Shown here one piece after another: positions 1 to 9,161 of a stretch of DNA of 64,000 bases (the stretch's first letter is position 1; every line of letters begins with the position of its first letter). Where the stretch lies: assembly GCF_007341385.1 (NCBI RefSeq), contig NZ_VJYD01000011.1, forward strand, positions 62,001 to 126,000, in the 5' to 3' direction. The position numbers and the translations under genes were made by a program. The stretch is from Flavobacterium daemonense. Lineage in GTDB: Bacteria; Bacteroidota; Bacteroidia; Flavobacteriales; Flavobacteriaceae. The notes below the pieces were generated by a model. The model was given only the letters and a program-made list of their open reading frames with translations, was not told the DNA's origin and ran no database searches.

Positions 1-1008
1 TAAAATAGAACCAATTGGTCCTGCAACAGCCGTATGATAACTATGTCCACCGCTTCGGCGATAGACAGGACAAGTGTTGAAACAAGCCGCACAGCGAATA
101 CATTTCAGCGAATTTCTAAAATCTTCTCGTCCCAACTGTTTGCTTCGTCCGTTGTCTACAATCACGATATGCATTTCCTGATCAGGTCTTGGTTTCTGAA
201 AATGACTTGAATATGTTGTAATTGGTTGTCCTGTAGCGCTTCTGGCCAATAATCTCAAAAAAACAGATAAATGGTCCGCTTTGGGAATCAATTTTTCAAA
301 ACCCATACACGCAATATGCACAGGTGCTGTGTGAGCTCCCATATCAGCATTTCCTTCATTGGTACAAACAACAAAACCACCCGTTTCCGCGATGGCAAAA
401 TTGACGCCTGTTATTGCCAATTGTGATTCTACAAACTTATTGCGCAAATGCTGTCTTGCAGCTTCAGTCAAATACTGCGGATCATTATTTCCTTTCTCAG
501 TCTTTAGATGTTCGTGAAAAGTGGCACTTACATCTTCCTTTTTCAAATGAATTGCCGGCAAAACGATGTGACTTGGCGGTTCTTTTCGAAATTGCACAAT
601 GCGTTCGCCCAAATCAGTGTCTACTACTTCTATGCCCTGGTGCTGTAAAAATTCATTTAAATGGCATTCCTCGGTAAGCATGCTTTTGCTTTTTACGATT
701 TTCTGGATGCCATGTTTTAAGATAATTTCATAAATGATCTCATTATGTTCTTTGGCATCTGAAGCCCAGTGTACTTTTATACCGTTTGCTGCCGCTTTTT
801 CTTCAAATTCTTTTAAATAATTCGAAAGATTAGAAAGCGTATTATTTTTAATTTGTGATGCCCATTCTCTTAATTGCTCCCATTCCGGCAAACCATGAGC
901 TGCCTTGTCCCGCTTTTCACGAACAAACCACAGAGTATCGTCGTGCCAGTCGGTTCGAGGCTCGTCAGCTATAAATTTTTCCGCTAAATCAGCATGTTTT
1001 ACGGTCAT
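1..1008 (-). CDS. lutB: LutB-like L-lactate utilisation iron-sulfur protein (3' end missing)
   Basis: I translated this frame directly. It opens MTVKHADLAEKF at the ATG ending at 1008 and stays open for 336 codons to the window edge. A central stretch reads ITGVNFAIAETGGFVVCTNEGN-like, typical of the LUD domain. Near the edge is a ferredoxin-type cluster motif, CIRCAACFNTCPVYR, followed by SGGHSY. Known LutB is about 470 residues, so the C-terminal third is outside. LutABC oxidises L-lactate to pyruvate in the cytoplasm. It lies 44 bp downstream of lutA on the same strand, at the end of the fucose-type operon, which argues that lactate is a product of that pathway. LutC was not seen and may lie beyond the edge. 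Confidence 0.9.
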   Translation of the reverse strand, partial: MTVKHADLAEKFIADEPRTDWHDDTLWFVREKRDKAAHGLPEWEQLREWASQIKNNTLSNLSNYLKEFEEKAAANGIKVHWASDAKEHNEIIYEIILKHGIQKIVKSKSMLTEECHLNEFLQHQGIEVVDTDLGERIVQFRKEPPSHIVLPAIHLKKEDVSATFHEHLKTEKGNNDPQYLTEAARQHLRNKFVESQLAITGVNFAIAETGGFVVCTNEGNADMGAHTAPVHIACMGFEKLIPKADHLSVFLRLLARSATGQPITTYSSHFQKPRPDQEMHIVIVDNGRSKQLGREDFRNSLKCIRCAACFNTCPVYRRSGGHSYHTAVAGPIGSIL

Positions 1009-1052
1009 CCTTTTAAATTTATCTAATCTTTACTAAAGATTAATTTCATTTT

Positions 1053-1790
1053 TTATAACACCCGATTCAATATTTCAGCAATATGAATCGTTTTTATTTT
1101 GCTTCCTTGTCTCTTTAATATCCCTTCCAGATGCATTAGGCAGCTTGTATCTCCGCCTGTTATATAATCAACCTCATTATCTTCATGTTCTTTGACTCTA
1201 TCCTTTCCCATTTTTACGCTTACTGCTTCTTCGAACACGCAAAAAGTTCCTCCAAAACCACAGCATTCATCATTTCGTTTTGCTTTTTTCAGCTCAATTC
1301 CTGCAACCAATTTCAGCAATTGCTCAGGCTTCGAGAATTCAGGCAGCATTCTTTCGGTCATTGAAGAAAGATTCAATCCCCGTTGTCCGTGACAGCTGTT
1401 GTGCAGTCCTACTTTATGAGGAAAACTTGCCGGAATGCTTTTGACTTTCAGAATATCAGTCAAAAACTCTGTGAGTTCATAAATAGAATTCCGAATTTGA
1501 GATGCTTCTATACCATCTTCCTCATTGCTTAAATGTTCTTTTACATGCAAAACGCAACTCCCCGAAGGAGCAACGATGTAATCAAATCCAGAAAAATTTT
1601 TAATGAAGTTGATATCACAACCCTTGCTTAAAGCAGCAAAACCACTATTGGCCATCGGCTGTCCGCAACAGGTCTGTTCCAAAGGAAAACTTACATCACA
1701 GCCAAGTTTTTCTAACAACTGTAAAGTAGCTATGCCAACTTTGGGATAAAACTGGTCAATGTAGCAGGGTATGAATAAGGCAACCTTCAT
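1053..1790 (-). CDS. lutA: LutA-like (Fe-S)-binding oxidoreductase subunit
   Basis: The protein has 245 residues, the usual LutA/YkgE length. It carries two cysteine-rich CCG domains: TCCGQPMANSG at about residues 40-50 and ECCGFGGTFCVFEE at about 175-190. This architecture is shared by LutA, GlcF and HdrB proteins that bind Fe-S clusters. With LutB it forms the L-lactate dehydrogenase complex. It starts 4 bp after the stop of the upstream SDR gene (both minus strand), so it is almost certainly translated from the same message. The fucose context suggests it handles L-lactate released from fuconate breakdown; that link is inferred. Confidence 0.9.
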   Translation of the reverse strand: MKVALFIPCYIDQFYPKVGIATLQLLEKLGCDVSFPLEQTCCGQPMANSGFAALSKGCDINFIKNFSGFDYIVAPSGSCVLHVKEHLSNEEDGIEASQIRNSIYELTEFLTDILKVKSIPASFPHKVGLHNSCHGQRGLNLSSMTERMLPEFSKPEQLLKLVAGIELKKAKRNDECCGFGGTFCVFEEAVSVKMGKDRVKEHEDNEVDYITGGDTSCLMHLEGILKRQGSKIKTIHIAEILNRVL

Positions 1791-1794
1791 TAAA

Positions 1795-2559
1795 TTAGTT
1801 ATTTAATTTGATGAAACCGCCATCAATTGGATAATCACATCCTGTCACAAAACCAGATTCATCACTACATAAAAACAACGCCAATGCCGCAATTTCATCC
1901 GGTTTTCCCATTCGTCCAATTGGCTGGGATTGTGATAATTTTTCGAATATTTCGGCTTCTTTTCCTGCATAATTTTTAGCAATAAAACCATCTACAAAAG
2001 GCGTGTGAACCCTTGCTGGTGAAATAGAATTACAACGGATATTTTCTCCTATATAATCTTTTGCAACTGATAAAGTCATAGCCATGACAGCTCCTTTTGC
2101 AGTCGAATAAGCAAATCTGTCCGGAATTCCAACCCATGCAGCAATAGATGCCATATTGACAATTACGCCACCATTTGAAAGTCGGAATTGTGGAATTGAG
2201 GCATACAAGCAATTGTATACGCCTTTTACATTCACATTCATAATTCGGTCAAAATCTTCTTCCGGAGTAGTATCTACTTTGCCGACATGCGCAATCCCTG
2301 CATTGTTTACCAGAATATTGATGTTTCCGATTTTTTCGAATGTTGCTACTACTTCCTGATGATCAGCAACATTGCAGGCATGCGAAAACACTTTTCCTCC
2401 ATTTGCTTTTATTTCATCCACTGCTGCTTTGGCGCTTTCTTCAGTCAATTCAATAATATGCACTTCAGCTCCCTGTTTTGCAAATAAAGCCGAAATCGCT
2501 TTCCCTATCCCGCTGCCGCCGCCTGTAACAACAGCTTTTTTATTTTGTAATGAAAACAT
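1795..2559 (-). CDS. SDR dehydrogenase, probable 2-keto-3-deoxy-L-fuconate dehydrogenase
   Basis: This is a classical short-chain dehydrogenase of 254 residues. It has the cofactor motif TGGGSGIGKA near residue 12, NNAG near 86, a catalytic Ser in NMASIAAW and an intact YSTAK active site. It ends in the PIDGGF tail common to the family. The SPARVHTPFVDG segment after the active site and its place beside a UxaA-like dehydratase fit an enzyme oxidising 2-keto-3-deoxy-L-fuconate to the 2,4-diketo acid. Substrate is inferred from neighbours, since SDRs are hard to assign from sequence. It sits 17 bp from the dehydratase and 4 bp from lutA. Confidence 0.75.
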   Translation of the reverse strand: MFSLQNKKAVVTGGGSGIGKAISALFAKQGAEVHIIELTEESAKAAVDEIKANGGKVFSHACNVADHQEVVATFEKIGNINILVNNAGIAHVGKVDTTPEEDFDRIMNVNVKGVYNCLYASIPQFRLSNGGVIVNMASIAAWVGIPDRFAYSTAKGAVMAMTLSVAKDYIGENIRCNSISPARVHTPFVDGFIAKNYAGKEAEIFEKLSQSQPIGRMGKPDEIAALALFLCSDESGFVTGCDYPIDGGFIKLNN

Positions 2560-2576
2560 GTTTTTTTATTTAAAAT

Positions 2577-4232
2577 TTAAAGAGAAACGCCGCGCTTCCA
2601 CGGAATAAAATCATCTTGATTTAATAATACTGCTTTTGGAATAATTTCTCCGCTTGCCGCCTTGATGCAATATTCCAAAATATCTTCACCCATTTCTTCA
2701 ATGGTTTTTTCTCCGCTGATTATTGGACCACAATCAATATCAATAATATCACGCATCTTTTTTGCCAGAACAGAATTTGTAGCAACTTTGATTACAGGAC
2801 AAACCGGATTTCCTGTTGGAGTTCCTAATCCTGTAGTAAACAGTATTAACGTAGCTCCAGATGCCGCCTTTCCAGTTGTTGCTTCCACATCATTTCCTGG
2901 AGTACAAACCAAACTCAGTCCTGCTTTTGTTGCAGGTTCTGTATAATCCAAGACATCAACTACTGGAGCTGTCCCTCCCTTTTTGGCGGCACCAGCGCTT
3001 TTTATAGCATCTGTAATTAATCCGTCCTTGATGTTTCCCGGCGACGGATTCATATGAAAACCTGAGCCGACTTTATGTGCCAAAGCATCATAAGACTGCA
3101 TTAAATCAATGAATTTTTTTGCCGATTCTTCTGTTGTACAACGGTCGATAAGATTTTGCTCTGCACCGCATAATTCAGGGAACTCAGCTAATAAAACTTT
3201 AGCACCCAAAGCAACTAATAAATCTGATGTATAACCAACAGCCGGATTTGCTGAAACGCCGCTAAAACCATCGCTTCCGCCACATTTTACTCCGATGCAA
3301 AGTTCACTCAACGGGGCATCAGTTCTTTCAAATTGATTGATTTCTATCAATCCTTCAAAGGTTTTTTTAATGGCATTAGCGACTAATACTTCTTCACTTT
3401 CAGTTTGCTGTTGTTCAAAAATAAACAGCGGTTTGTCAAAAGATGGATTTTGATTTTTAACATCATTTACAAAATCCTGAACCTGTAAATGCTGACAGCC
3501 TAAACTCAGCAAGGTAATACCCGCCACATTGGGATGATTTGCATAAGAAGCCAATAAAGCACTTAAAGTTGCCGCATCTTGGCGCGTGCCTCCACAACCC
3601 CCTTGATGATTTAGAAATTTAATGCCATCAACATTTTTAAAAATGCGATTGGCAGTATTATTTGGCGTAAGCTGCATATCCACAGCTTCAATATTTTCTC
3701 CATTTTGATAAGCTTCCAACAATTGATGGGTAAACTGTGTGTATTTATCACTCACCGAATAACCCAATTCATTGTGCAAGGCTTCTTTGATTACATCCAA
3801 ATTTCGGTTTTCACAAAAAACAGTTGGTACAAATAACCAATAGTTCGCTGTTCCAACACGGCCGTCTTTTCTTTTATACCCTTTGAAAGTTCTGTTTTTA
3901 TACTTAGAAACATTTGGTGCCTGCCATGAAAAATCGACATCACGATATCCATAAGGTTCAGCAGCGTGTTTTAGATTTTCAGTTGTCATCAGACTTCCTT
4001 TTGCAACATCACATTGCACTTTTCCAACTAAAACACCGTACATGATAATCTCAGCTCCAGCTTTCAAATCGGCTGTATAAAATTTGTGTTTTGCTTTAAT
4101 AGTGTCTTGAAGGATATAAGCCTCGTTTTCAAAAATTATGCTTTCTCCTTTTGCCAAATCTGTTAAAGCCACCAGAACATTGTCTTCTGGATGCATTTTT
4201 ATCAGCTGCCTTTTTACTTTATTTTCTAACAT
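2577..4232 (-). CDS. UxaA-family sugar-acid dehydratase (probable L-fuconate dehydratase)
   Basis: The 551-residue protein has the full-length altronate-dehydratase layout: an N-terminal SAF domain (about 1-95) and a large C-terminal catalytic domain beginning with GYKRKDGRVGTANYW. Conserved motifs include GGCGGTRQDA and KCGGSDGFSG. Family members remove water from aldonic acids such as altronate or galactarate. In Campylobacter jejuni the fucose locus carries a UxaA homologue split into two genes; here it is one uninterrupted polypeptide. Flanked by FucP and SDR genes with 17-bp gaps, it most likely acts on L-fuconate. A true altronate dehydratase is the alternative, but no uxaB or uxaC is nearby. 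Confidence 0.82.
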   Translation of the reverse strand: MLENKVKRQLIKMHPEDNVLVALTDLAKGESIIFENEAYILQDTIKAKHKFYTADLKAGAEIIMYGVLVGKVQCDVAKGSLMTTENLKHAAEPYGYRDVDFSWQAPNVSKYKNRTFKGYKRKDGRVGTANYWLFVPTVFCENRNLDVIKEALHNELGYSVSDKYTQFTHQLLEAYQNGENIEAVDMQLTPNNTANRIFKNVDGIKFLNHQGGCGGTRQDAATLSALLASYANHPNVAGITLLSLGCQHLQVQDFVNDVKNQNPSFDKPLFIFEQQQTESEEVLVANAIKKTFEGLIEINQFERTDAPLSELCIGVKCGGSDGFSGVSANPAVGYTSDLLVALGAKVLLAEFPELCGAEQNLIDRCTTEESAKKFIDLMQSYDALAHKVGSGFHMNPSPGNIKDGLITDAIKSAGAAKKGGTAPVVDVLDYTEPATKAGLSLVCTPGNDVEATTGKAASGATLILFTTGLGTPTGNPVCPVIKVATNSVLAKKMRDIIDIDCGPIISGEKTIEEMGEDILEYCIKAASGEIIPKAVLLNQDDFIPWKRGVSL

Positions 4233-4249
4233 TATATATAAAATAGAAT

Positions 4250-5539
4250 TTATCCTTTAATTGTTTTGTGCCCGTTGATTGCGAACAACAGTATTACCGA
4301 AAAACAAGTCAGCGGCACTACATATCCATTTTGGATATTTCCAGTCATATCAGAAATGAATCCTAAAACCGGAGGAAGCAAAGCGCCGCCAACAATTGAC
4401 ATAACGATTAGTGAAGATCCAATTTTAGTATTATGCCCGAGTCCTTCAATTCCCATCGAGAAAATAGTAGGAAACATGATGCTCATAAAAAAAGCAATAA
4501 ATATCAAGGTATAGACCACCACCATTCCGGTTCCCATTATTGCAACTATCGATAAGAAAATGGCAATGATAGAATAAATGATCAATAATTTCCTTGGCTG
4601 TATAAATTGCATGAAGAATGTACCTGCAAAACGTCCTAACATAAAAGTCAAACCAAAAAACCCTAAATATTTAGCAGCTGTATCTTCATCCAGACCTGCT
4701 GAAGTTGTTGCCATTTTAATAAAGAAACTAGCCACACAGACTTGAGCTCCTACATAAAAAAACTGTGCTAAAATTCCCCAACGCAAGCGTATCGACTTTA
4801 ATGCTCCAACAAAACTAGCTCCATCTGCTCCCTCTTTGTCCTCATCTTTTACATCAGGCATATTGGTAAAATAAAAAACTACAGCTACTGACAAAATAAT
4901 CAGTCCTAAAATAAGGTAAGGCATTTTTACGCTTGCTGCCTCTTCTAAAATATGGGCATGAAGTGCAGCGGGTGCCATTGCATCGATTTCGGCTTTAGTC
5001 AGGTTTTTTCCGGATAAAATAATCGGCCCTATATAAGCCGGAGCAATAAAAGCAGCCAATCCATTAAAAGATTGAGAAAAATTCAATCTTTTTGTTGCCG
5101 TTTCAGATGGTCCCAGTATCGTCACGTATGGATTGGCTGCGGTTTCCAAAAATGTAAGCCCGCAGGCTATGATAAACAAAGCTCCTAAAAAATAAACATA
5201 TTGTAGCGAGTTGGCAGCCGGCACAAACAAAATTGAGCCAATACCAAACAAAATCAATCCCGTCATTATCCCCGATTTATAACCGTATTTTCTCATAATA
5301 TATCCTGCAGGCAAAGCCATTACAAAATACGCTATGAAGACTGAAGAGTCAATCAGAGAAGACTCTAAATCGGTAAGATTAAATGCTTTCCTTAAATGCG
5401 GGATAAGTATCGGATCCAAATTATGTACAAATCCCCAGAAAAAAAACAGACTTGTTACCAGAACAAAAGGAAATAGCCATTTTTTATTTTCTTTAGAATC
5501 TACAGTTCTTTTAACATCTATTTGAGTTACTAATGCCAT
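4250..5539 (-). CDS. fucP: FucP-family sugar:H+ symporter
   Basis: This is a 429-residue major facilitator protein with about 12 hydrophobic segments. The first-helix region LFFFWGFVHNLDPILIPHLR and the motif LETAANPYVTILGP are characteristic of the FucP subfamily. It brings L-fucose (or a related 6-deoxy or neutral sugar) across the inner membrane with a proton. It lies inside the operon, between an SDR gene (106-bp gap) and the dehydratase gene (17-bp gap). The identity of the transported sugar is inferred from the family and from its mutarotase, lactonase and dehydratase neighbours. Confidence 0.88.
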   Translation of the reverse strand: MALVTQIDVKRTVDSKENKKWLFPFVLVTSLFFFWGFVHNLDPILIPHLRKAFNLTDLESSLIDSSVFIAYFVMALPAGYIMRKYGYKSGIMTGLILFGIGSILFVPAANSLQYVYFLGALFIIACGLTFLETAANPYVTILGPSETATKRLNFSQSFNGLAAFIAPAYIGPIILSGKNLTKAEIDAMAPAALHAHILEEAASVKMPYLILGLIILSVAVVFYFTNMPDVKDEDKEGADGASFVGALKSIRLRWGILAQFFYVGAQVCVASFFIKMATTSAGLDEDTAAKYLGFFGLTFMLGRFAGTFFMQFIQPRKLLIIYSIIAIFLSIVAIMGTGMVVVYTLIFIAFFMSIMFPTIFSMGIEGLGHNTKIGSSLIVMSIVGGALLPPVLGFISDMTGNIQNGYVVPLTCFSVILLFAINGHKTIKG

Positions 5540-5645
5540 GCGTTTTTTATTAAATTCATGCGTTTTTCGAAATATAAAAGTAGATTAACAGAGGTATATT
5601 AATTGATTCAATATTGTCCTTGTTTAATCAGTAATTATCTTTTTT

Positions 5646-6425
5646 TTACAGTGAACGATCTAAATGAGTGTAACCACCATCTACGTATATCAACTGTCCG
5701 GTAGTATGGCTCGATCTTTCGGATAATAAAAACACCACCATGTTTGCAATTTCCTCAGAAGTTGTCATTCTGTTTTCTAACGGAATTTTAGCCGTGATTT
5801 TCTTTAATTTTTTTTTGGGATTTTCTAGAGTCTGAATCCATTTATCGTACAATGGCGTGTAGCATTCTGCCACGATAACTGCATTTACCCGAATTCCGTA
5901 TTTGAGCAGTTCAACAGCCCATTCTCGGGTTAGGGCATTTCTCCCGCCATTTGACGCCGCATACGCTGATGTATTTCCCTGACCGGTATCGGCCGTTTTT
6001 GAACCTATGTTTACGATAGATCCTTTTGTTTTTTTCAATTCCGGCAAAGCATATTGTGCCATCAAATAATAATGAACCAAATTTTTATGGATAGAAGCTA
6101 TAAATTTTTCATAGTCGCCGCTTTCTAAACCTACATTATCATTTACACCAGCATTGTTAATTAATCCGTCAATGCGGCCGCATAATTTGATAACTTCATC
6201 CACAGCACTCTTGCAAGCCTGAGGATTGGTCAGTTCAGCTACAACCGATAAGGCTCTTCCGCCTTCAGCTTCAATTTCTTTGACAGCGATTTGGTTGTCA
6301 GCATCAGCTCTTCCTATAATTACAGGAACCGCTCCTTCGGAAGCCAAGGCTTTACAGATTCCAAGCCCTATTCCTTTTGCTCCTCCAGTTACAATTATTA
6401 TTTTTTCAGTAAGATTAAAATTCAT
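5646..6425 (-). CDS. SDR dehydrogenase, probable L-fucose 1-dehydrogenase
   Basis: This 259-residue SDR has the cofactor motif TGGAKGIGLG near residue 13 and INNAGVN near 90. The segment IGSKTADTGQGNTSAYAASN carries the expected active-site Ser and Tyr. Unusually, the usual YxxxK reads YAASN, so the catalytic Lys position is Asn (codon AAT, checked in the DNA). The following GGRNALTREWAVELLKYGIRV is coherent, so this is not a frameshift. Homologues in C. jejuni-type fucose loci (FucX) oxidise L-fucose to its lactone. Position between the lactonase and FucP genes supports that role; activity with Asn needs testing. Confidence 0.72.
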   Translation of the reverse strand: MNFNLTEKIIIVTGGAKGIGLGICKALASEGAVPVIIGRADADNQIAVKEIEAEGGRALSVVAELTNPQACKSAVDEVIKLCGRIDGLINNAGVNDNVGLESGDYEKFIASIHKNLVHYYLMAQYALPELKKTKGSIVNIGSKTADTGQGNTSAYAASNGGRNALTREWAVELLKYGIRVNAVIVAECYTPLYDKWIQTLENPKKKLKKITAKIPLENRMTTSEEIANMVVFLLSERSSHTTGQLIYVDGGYTHLDRSL

Positions 6426-6478
6426 TTAGTCATTATTTTGGTTGGATAGTTTTTTATGTAAAATGATTCAGATAAAAT

Positions 6479-7309
6479 TTAGTCTAAACCATAAAAGTTA
6501 ATAGCATTTTTGCCCCAGAATTTATCTTGATCTTCTTTACTGAATCTCGAAAAATAATCCTCTGCAATATCACATGACTGCGCATAAGATGATGCAAGCA
6601 GACTTACTGGCCAGTCACTGCCAAACATCAGACGATCAAATCCGAATGCCTTTGTTACTACGATCAAGTAATAGATAAAATCCAATTTTTTCCAGTTTTT
6701 CCAATCGGCCTGTGTTGCTAAACCAGAAACCTTGCACATTACATTAGGCAATTCTGCAATAGCTTTAATTCCGTTTTCCCAAACTTTGAAATCTTTATTT
6801 TTGAAATCTGGTTTTGCCAAATGGTCAATAACAAATTTTTGCTCAGGAAATTTAGACACCAATTTTATTGCATTTTTGAGATGTTCAGGAAAAATTAAAA
6901 TATCATATGTAAAATTGTATTTAGCTAATTTTGAAATACCATTTTGAAATATTTTAGACAGCATAAAATCAGGATCCTCTTCAGCCTGAATAATATGTCT
7001 GAAACCTTTTAGTTTTTCATATTGACTGAAATATTTTAAACGCTCGTCAATATTTTCGGCACGCAAATCGATCCATCCTACTACTCCTTTGATAAAATCA
7101 TTTTCTTTTGCCAAATCCAGCAAAAAATGAGTTTCTTCCTCGCTTTGATCGGCCTGAACGGCCACACAGCCGTCAAACTGATGCTCTATCAATAAAGGCT
7201 CTAGATCAGAAGGAAGGAAGTCTTTTTTGATAATCCTCATTTCTTCATTGATCCATGAATCTTTTACAGGATGATACTTCCAAAAGTGCTGGTGACTATC
7301 TATTTTCAT
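6479..7309 (-). CDS. Amidohydrolase-2 family lactonase (probable L-fuconolactonase)
   Basis: The protein begins MKIDSHQHFW, with the metal-binding HxH motif at the very N terminus, and ends with FDRLMFGSDWPVS, the conserved Asp loop of the amidohydrolase-2 TIM barrel. It has about 277 residues, typical for L-fuconolactonase and related 2-pyrone-4,6-dicarboxylate lactonases. I start it at the ATG at 7309 rather than the TTG three codons upstream, because motif spacing then matches the family. It overlaps the mutarotase gene by 14 bp, implying translational coupling. It would hydrolyse the sugar lactone made by the neighbouring dehydrogenase. Confidence 0.83.
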   Translation of the reverse strand: MKIDSHQHFWKYHPVKDSWINEEMRIIKKDFLPSDLEPLLIEHQFDGCVAVQADQSEEETHFLLDLAKENDFIKGVVGWIDLRAENIDERLKYFSQYEKLKGFRHIIQAEEDPDFMLSKIFQNGISKLAKYNFTYDILIFPEHLKNAIKLVSKFPEQKFVIDHLAKPDFKNKDFKVWENGIKAIAELPNVMCKVSGLATQADWKNWKKLDFIYYLIVVTKAFGFDRLMFGSDWPVSLLASSYAQSCDIAEDYFSRFSKEDQDKFWGKNAINFYGLD

Positions 7310-7643
7310 GTAAATCAAATATTTTCTCCATCATCATCCATTTTTCTCCTTCTTTAGCGCCAGGCAATGCTTTTTGATATTTCCACATGAGCGCTTCCCA
7401 TTTCTGTACTATAGCATTAGTGGCATCCATTTCTCCTTTTCTTTCAAAACTAAATGTTTCATTAGCCTCGATAATCATAAACATCCTATTGCCAACACAA
7501 TAAATTTCAAGATTTTCTATTCCTGAACTGGTAATGCTTTCTGTTATTTCAGGCCAAATCTTTTCGTGGTATTTTTTGTACTCGGCTATTAATTCTGGGT
7601 CTTCATTTAAATCTAATGCAAGACAATATTTTTGAGTTATCAT
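7296..7643 (-). CDS. L-rhamnose/L-fucose mutarotase family protein
   Basis: A small 115-residue protein of the RhaM-type mutarotase family (dimeric ferredoxin-like fold). Signature segments are YKKYHEKIWPEITESI near residue 22, NRMFMIIEAN near 52, and a Trp-rich end with VQKWEALMWKYQ. Such enzymes interconvert sugar anomers and so supply the anomer used by the next enzyme. It is the first gene of the operon, which runs on into the lactonase gene with an overlap. A mutarotase of this family also sits in the C. jejuni fucose locus, which supports L-fucose here, but L-rhamnose cannot be excluded. Confidence 0.85.
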   Translation of the reverse strand: MITQKYCLALDLNEDPELIAEYKKYHEKIWPEITESITSSGIENLEIYCVGNRMFMIIEANETFSFERKGEMDATNAIVQKWEALMWKYQKALPGAKEGEKWMMMEKIFDLHENR

Positions 7644-8008
7644 ATTATTTTATCTAAATTTTAAGGTTCAAAACCGAAATCATTAATTGAGAATTGAATT
7701 TTTTTTTTATCCAATTTAAAAACAAGGAAGATCAACTATAACGTTTTCAATTTTTGAACAAAACATTTTTATACTATTTCTAAAAAATAAAATTATTGCA
7801 TTATTGTGTTTAATATTACCTCAAAATTATCATTAATTAATCTTTTATTATCTTAAAAATTAATTTCATAAAAAAACAAGAAATTACTACATTTTCAAAC
7901 ATAATTAAGCAAATACACAATAATAATAGCAGTAAACCCTGAAAAATAAAATTTCAATTAGAATTATTTATCAGGTAAAACATTAAACAAAAAAAGTAAC
8001 CAAACAAC
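7644..8008 (-). promoter_or_regulatory. Upstream region of the fucose-type operon
   Basis: This very AT-rich 365-bp gap lies between the mutarotase gene and the AraC-type gene, both on the minus strand. I find no gene in it. Two matches to the Bacteroidota -7 consensus TAnnTTTG occur on the minus strand: TATGTTTG at 7896-7903 and TAATTTTG at 7822-7829. Either could drive the operon, but the region is so AT-rich that chance matches are expected. I saw no clear AraC-type direct repeat. Confidence 0.35.
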
Positions 8009-8884
8009 TTAGAGATCCTCTACTAAAGCTTTTTTTCGGTATTCTTTAGGAGTTGTTCCAATTAATTTCCTGAACAGCTTATTGAAGTTTGAAGCCGTTT
8101 TGTATCCGCATTCATAGGCGATCTCAGAAATCCCTAAATCAGTTTCAATCAAAAACTTGCATGCATTTGACACCCTGATTTCGTTGAGATATTCTACAAA
8201 TGGTTTTTTGGTCTTTGTTTTAAACATCCTGCAAAAAGAAGTAGGCGTAAGATTGGCGATTTTCGCAATTTCATCAAGAGATATGTCCTTGCTGTAATTT
8301 AATTTCACATATTGAAAAACATCAGCAAGCCTGTCATTTTTATTATCATCACAGGCAGAAATATATGCGTCGCCATTGATACATTTCAGGTCTTTGCTTT
8401 TTGATAAGAGAAACAAAATTTCAGTAAGTCCGATAATTACTTCAAAGCCTTTCTTTTTCAATAATTTTTTCATTTTTTCAGCAATCACTTTATTTGTTTG
8501 TCCTGTGATTACAACACCTTTCATTGCTAGCAAAAGGAACTTTTTGACCTCCTGAGCTTCGGGCAATTCATAAAAAGAATTTCCAAAAAGATCTCTGCTG
8601 AAATAAATTACAATGGCCTTCGCTTTTAGGCTATTATTTCCTTTATAAAAAACTTCGTCATTAAGCCAAACATGCGGAATATTATCTCCTAAAAAAACCA
8701 TATCACCAGATTCGAATGATTCTACAGAGTTTCCAATAATTCGTTTCCCATGGCTTTCTAAAATATAAACCAATTCAAATTCAGGATGTGAATGAAATGG
8801 CGACTGAAAAAAAGGCTCTTCGCGAGAAAACACAGAAAGCGAACTATTAGTATAAGAAGTAATATTTGTTTTAACAATTTTCAT
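8009..8884 (-). CDS. AraC-family transcriptional regulator with cupin sensor
   Basis: The protein has 291 residues. Residues 1 to about 130 look like a cupin sensor (SPFHSHPEFELVYILESHGKR and GDMVFLGDNIPHVW). Residues about 185-285 form an AraC-type double helix-turn-helix, with ISLDEIAKIANLTPTSFCRMFK and the closing IAYECGYKTASNFNKLFRKLIG. It lies 365 bp upstream of the mutarotase gene on the same strand, so it is the natural candidate for controlling the sugar operon in response to the sugar or a pathway intermediate. That regulatory link is inferred from position only. Confidence 0.85.
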   Translation of the reverse strand: MKIVKTNITSYTNSSLSVFSREEPFFQSPFHSHPEFELVYILESHGKRIIGNSVESFESGDMVFLGDNIPHVWLNDEVFYKGNNSLKAKAIVIYFSRDLFGNSFYELPEAQEVKKFLLLAMKGVVITGQTNKVIAEKMKKLLKKKGFEVIIGLTEILFLLSKSKDLKCINGDAYISACDDNKNDRLADVFQYVKLNYSKDISLDEIAKIANLTPTSFCRMFKTKTKKPFVEYLNEIRVSNACKFLIETDLGISEIAYECGYKTASNFNKLFRKLIGTTPKEYRKKALVEDL

Positions 8885-9161
8885 TTAAGGATGACGATGG
8901 TAATTAATACTTATAATAAGGATAAAATTGAATTAATTCTTAAAGGCTGGATTTACATATTTTTCGTAAAAATCAAAAATAACAAAAAAAGCCCACCTCA
9001 AAGCGAAATCGATATATTTAACAAAATGCAACATAAATAATCTTATTTAATTTGTTAAAATATTGTATTTACCAGCAATTTAAAGAATCATTTTTGCAAA
9101 CTCTGAATTTTCAAAATTATCTATATTTTTATTGATAAAAGCTGACTTAATTTGACGAGAT

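Noticed and set aside
7820..7910. TAnnTTTG matches as the definite promoter of the fucose operon
   Set aside because: Two competing matches in a very AT-rich stretch without a clear -33 element; kept only as a low-confidence region note.
8792..9040. Plus-strand ORF of 82 codons overlapping the AraC gene
   Set aside because: It is largely antisense to the regulator's N terminus, Lys/Asn-rich, with no recognisable domain; treated as a shadow.
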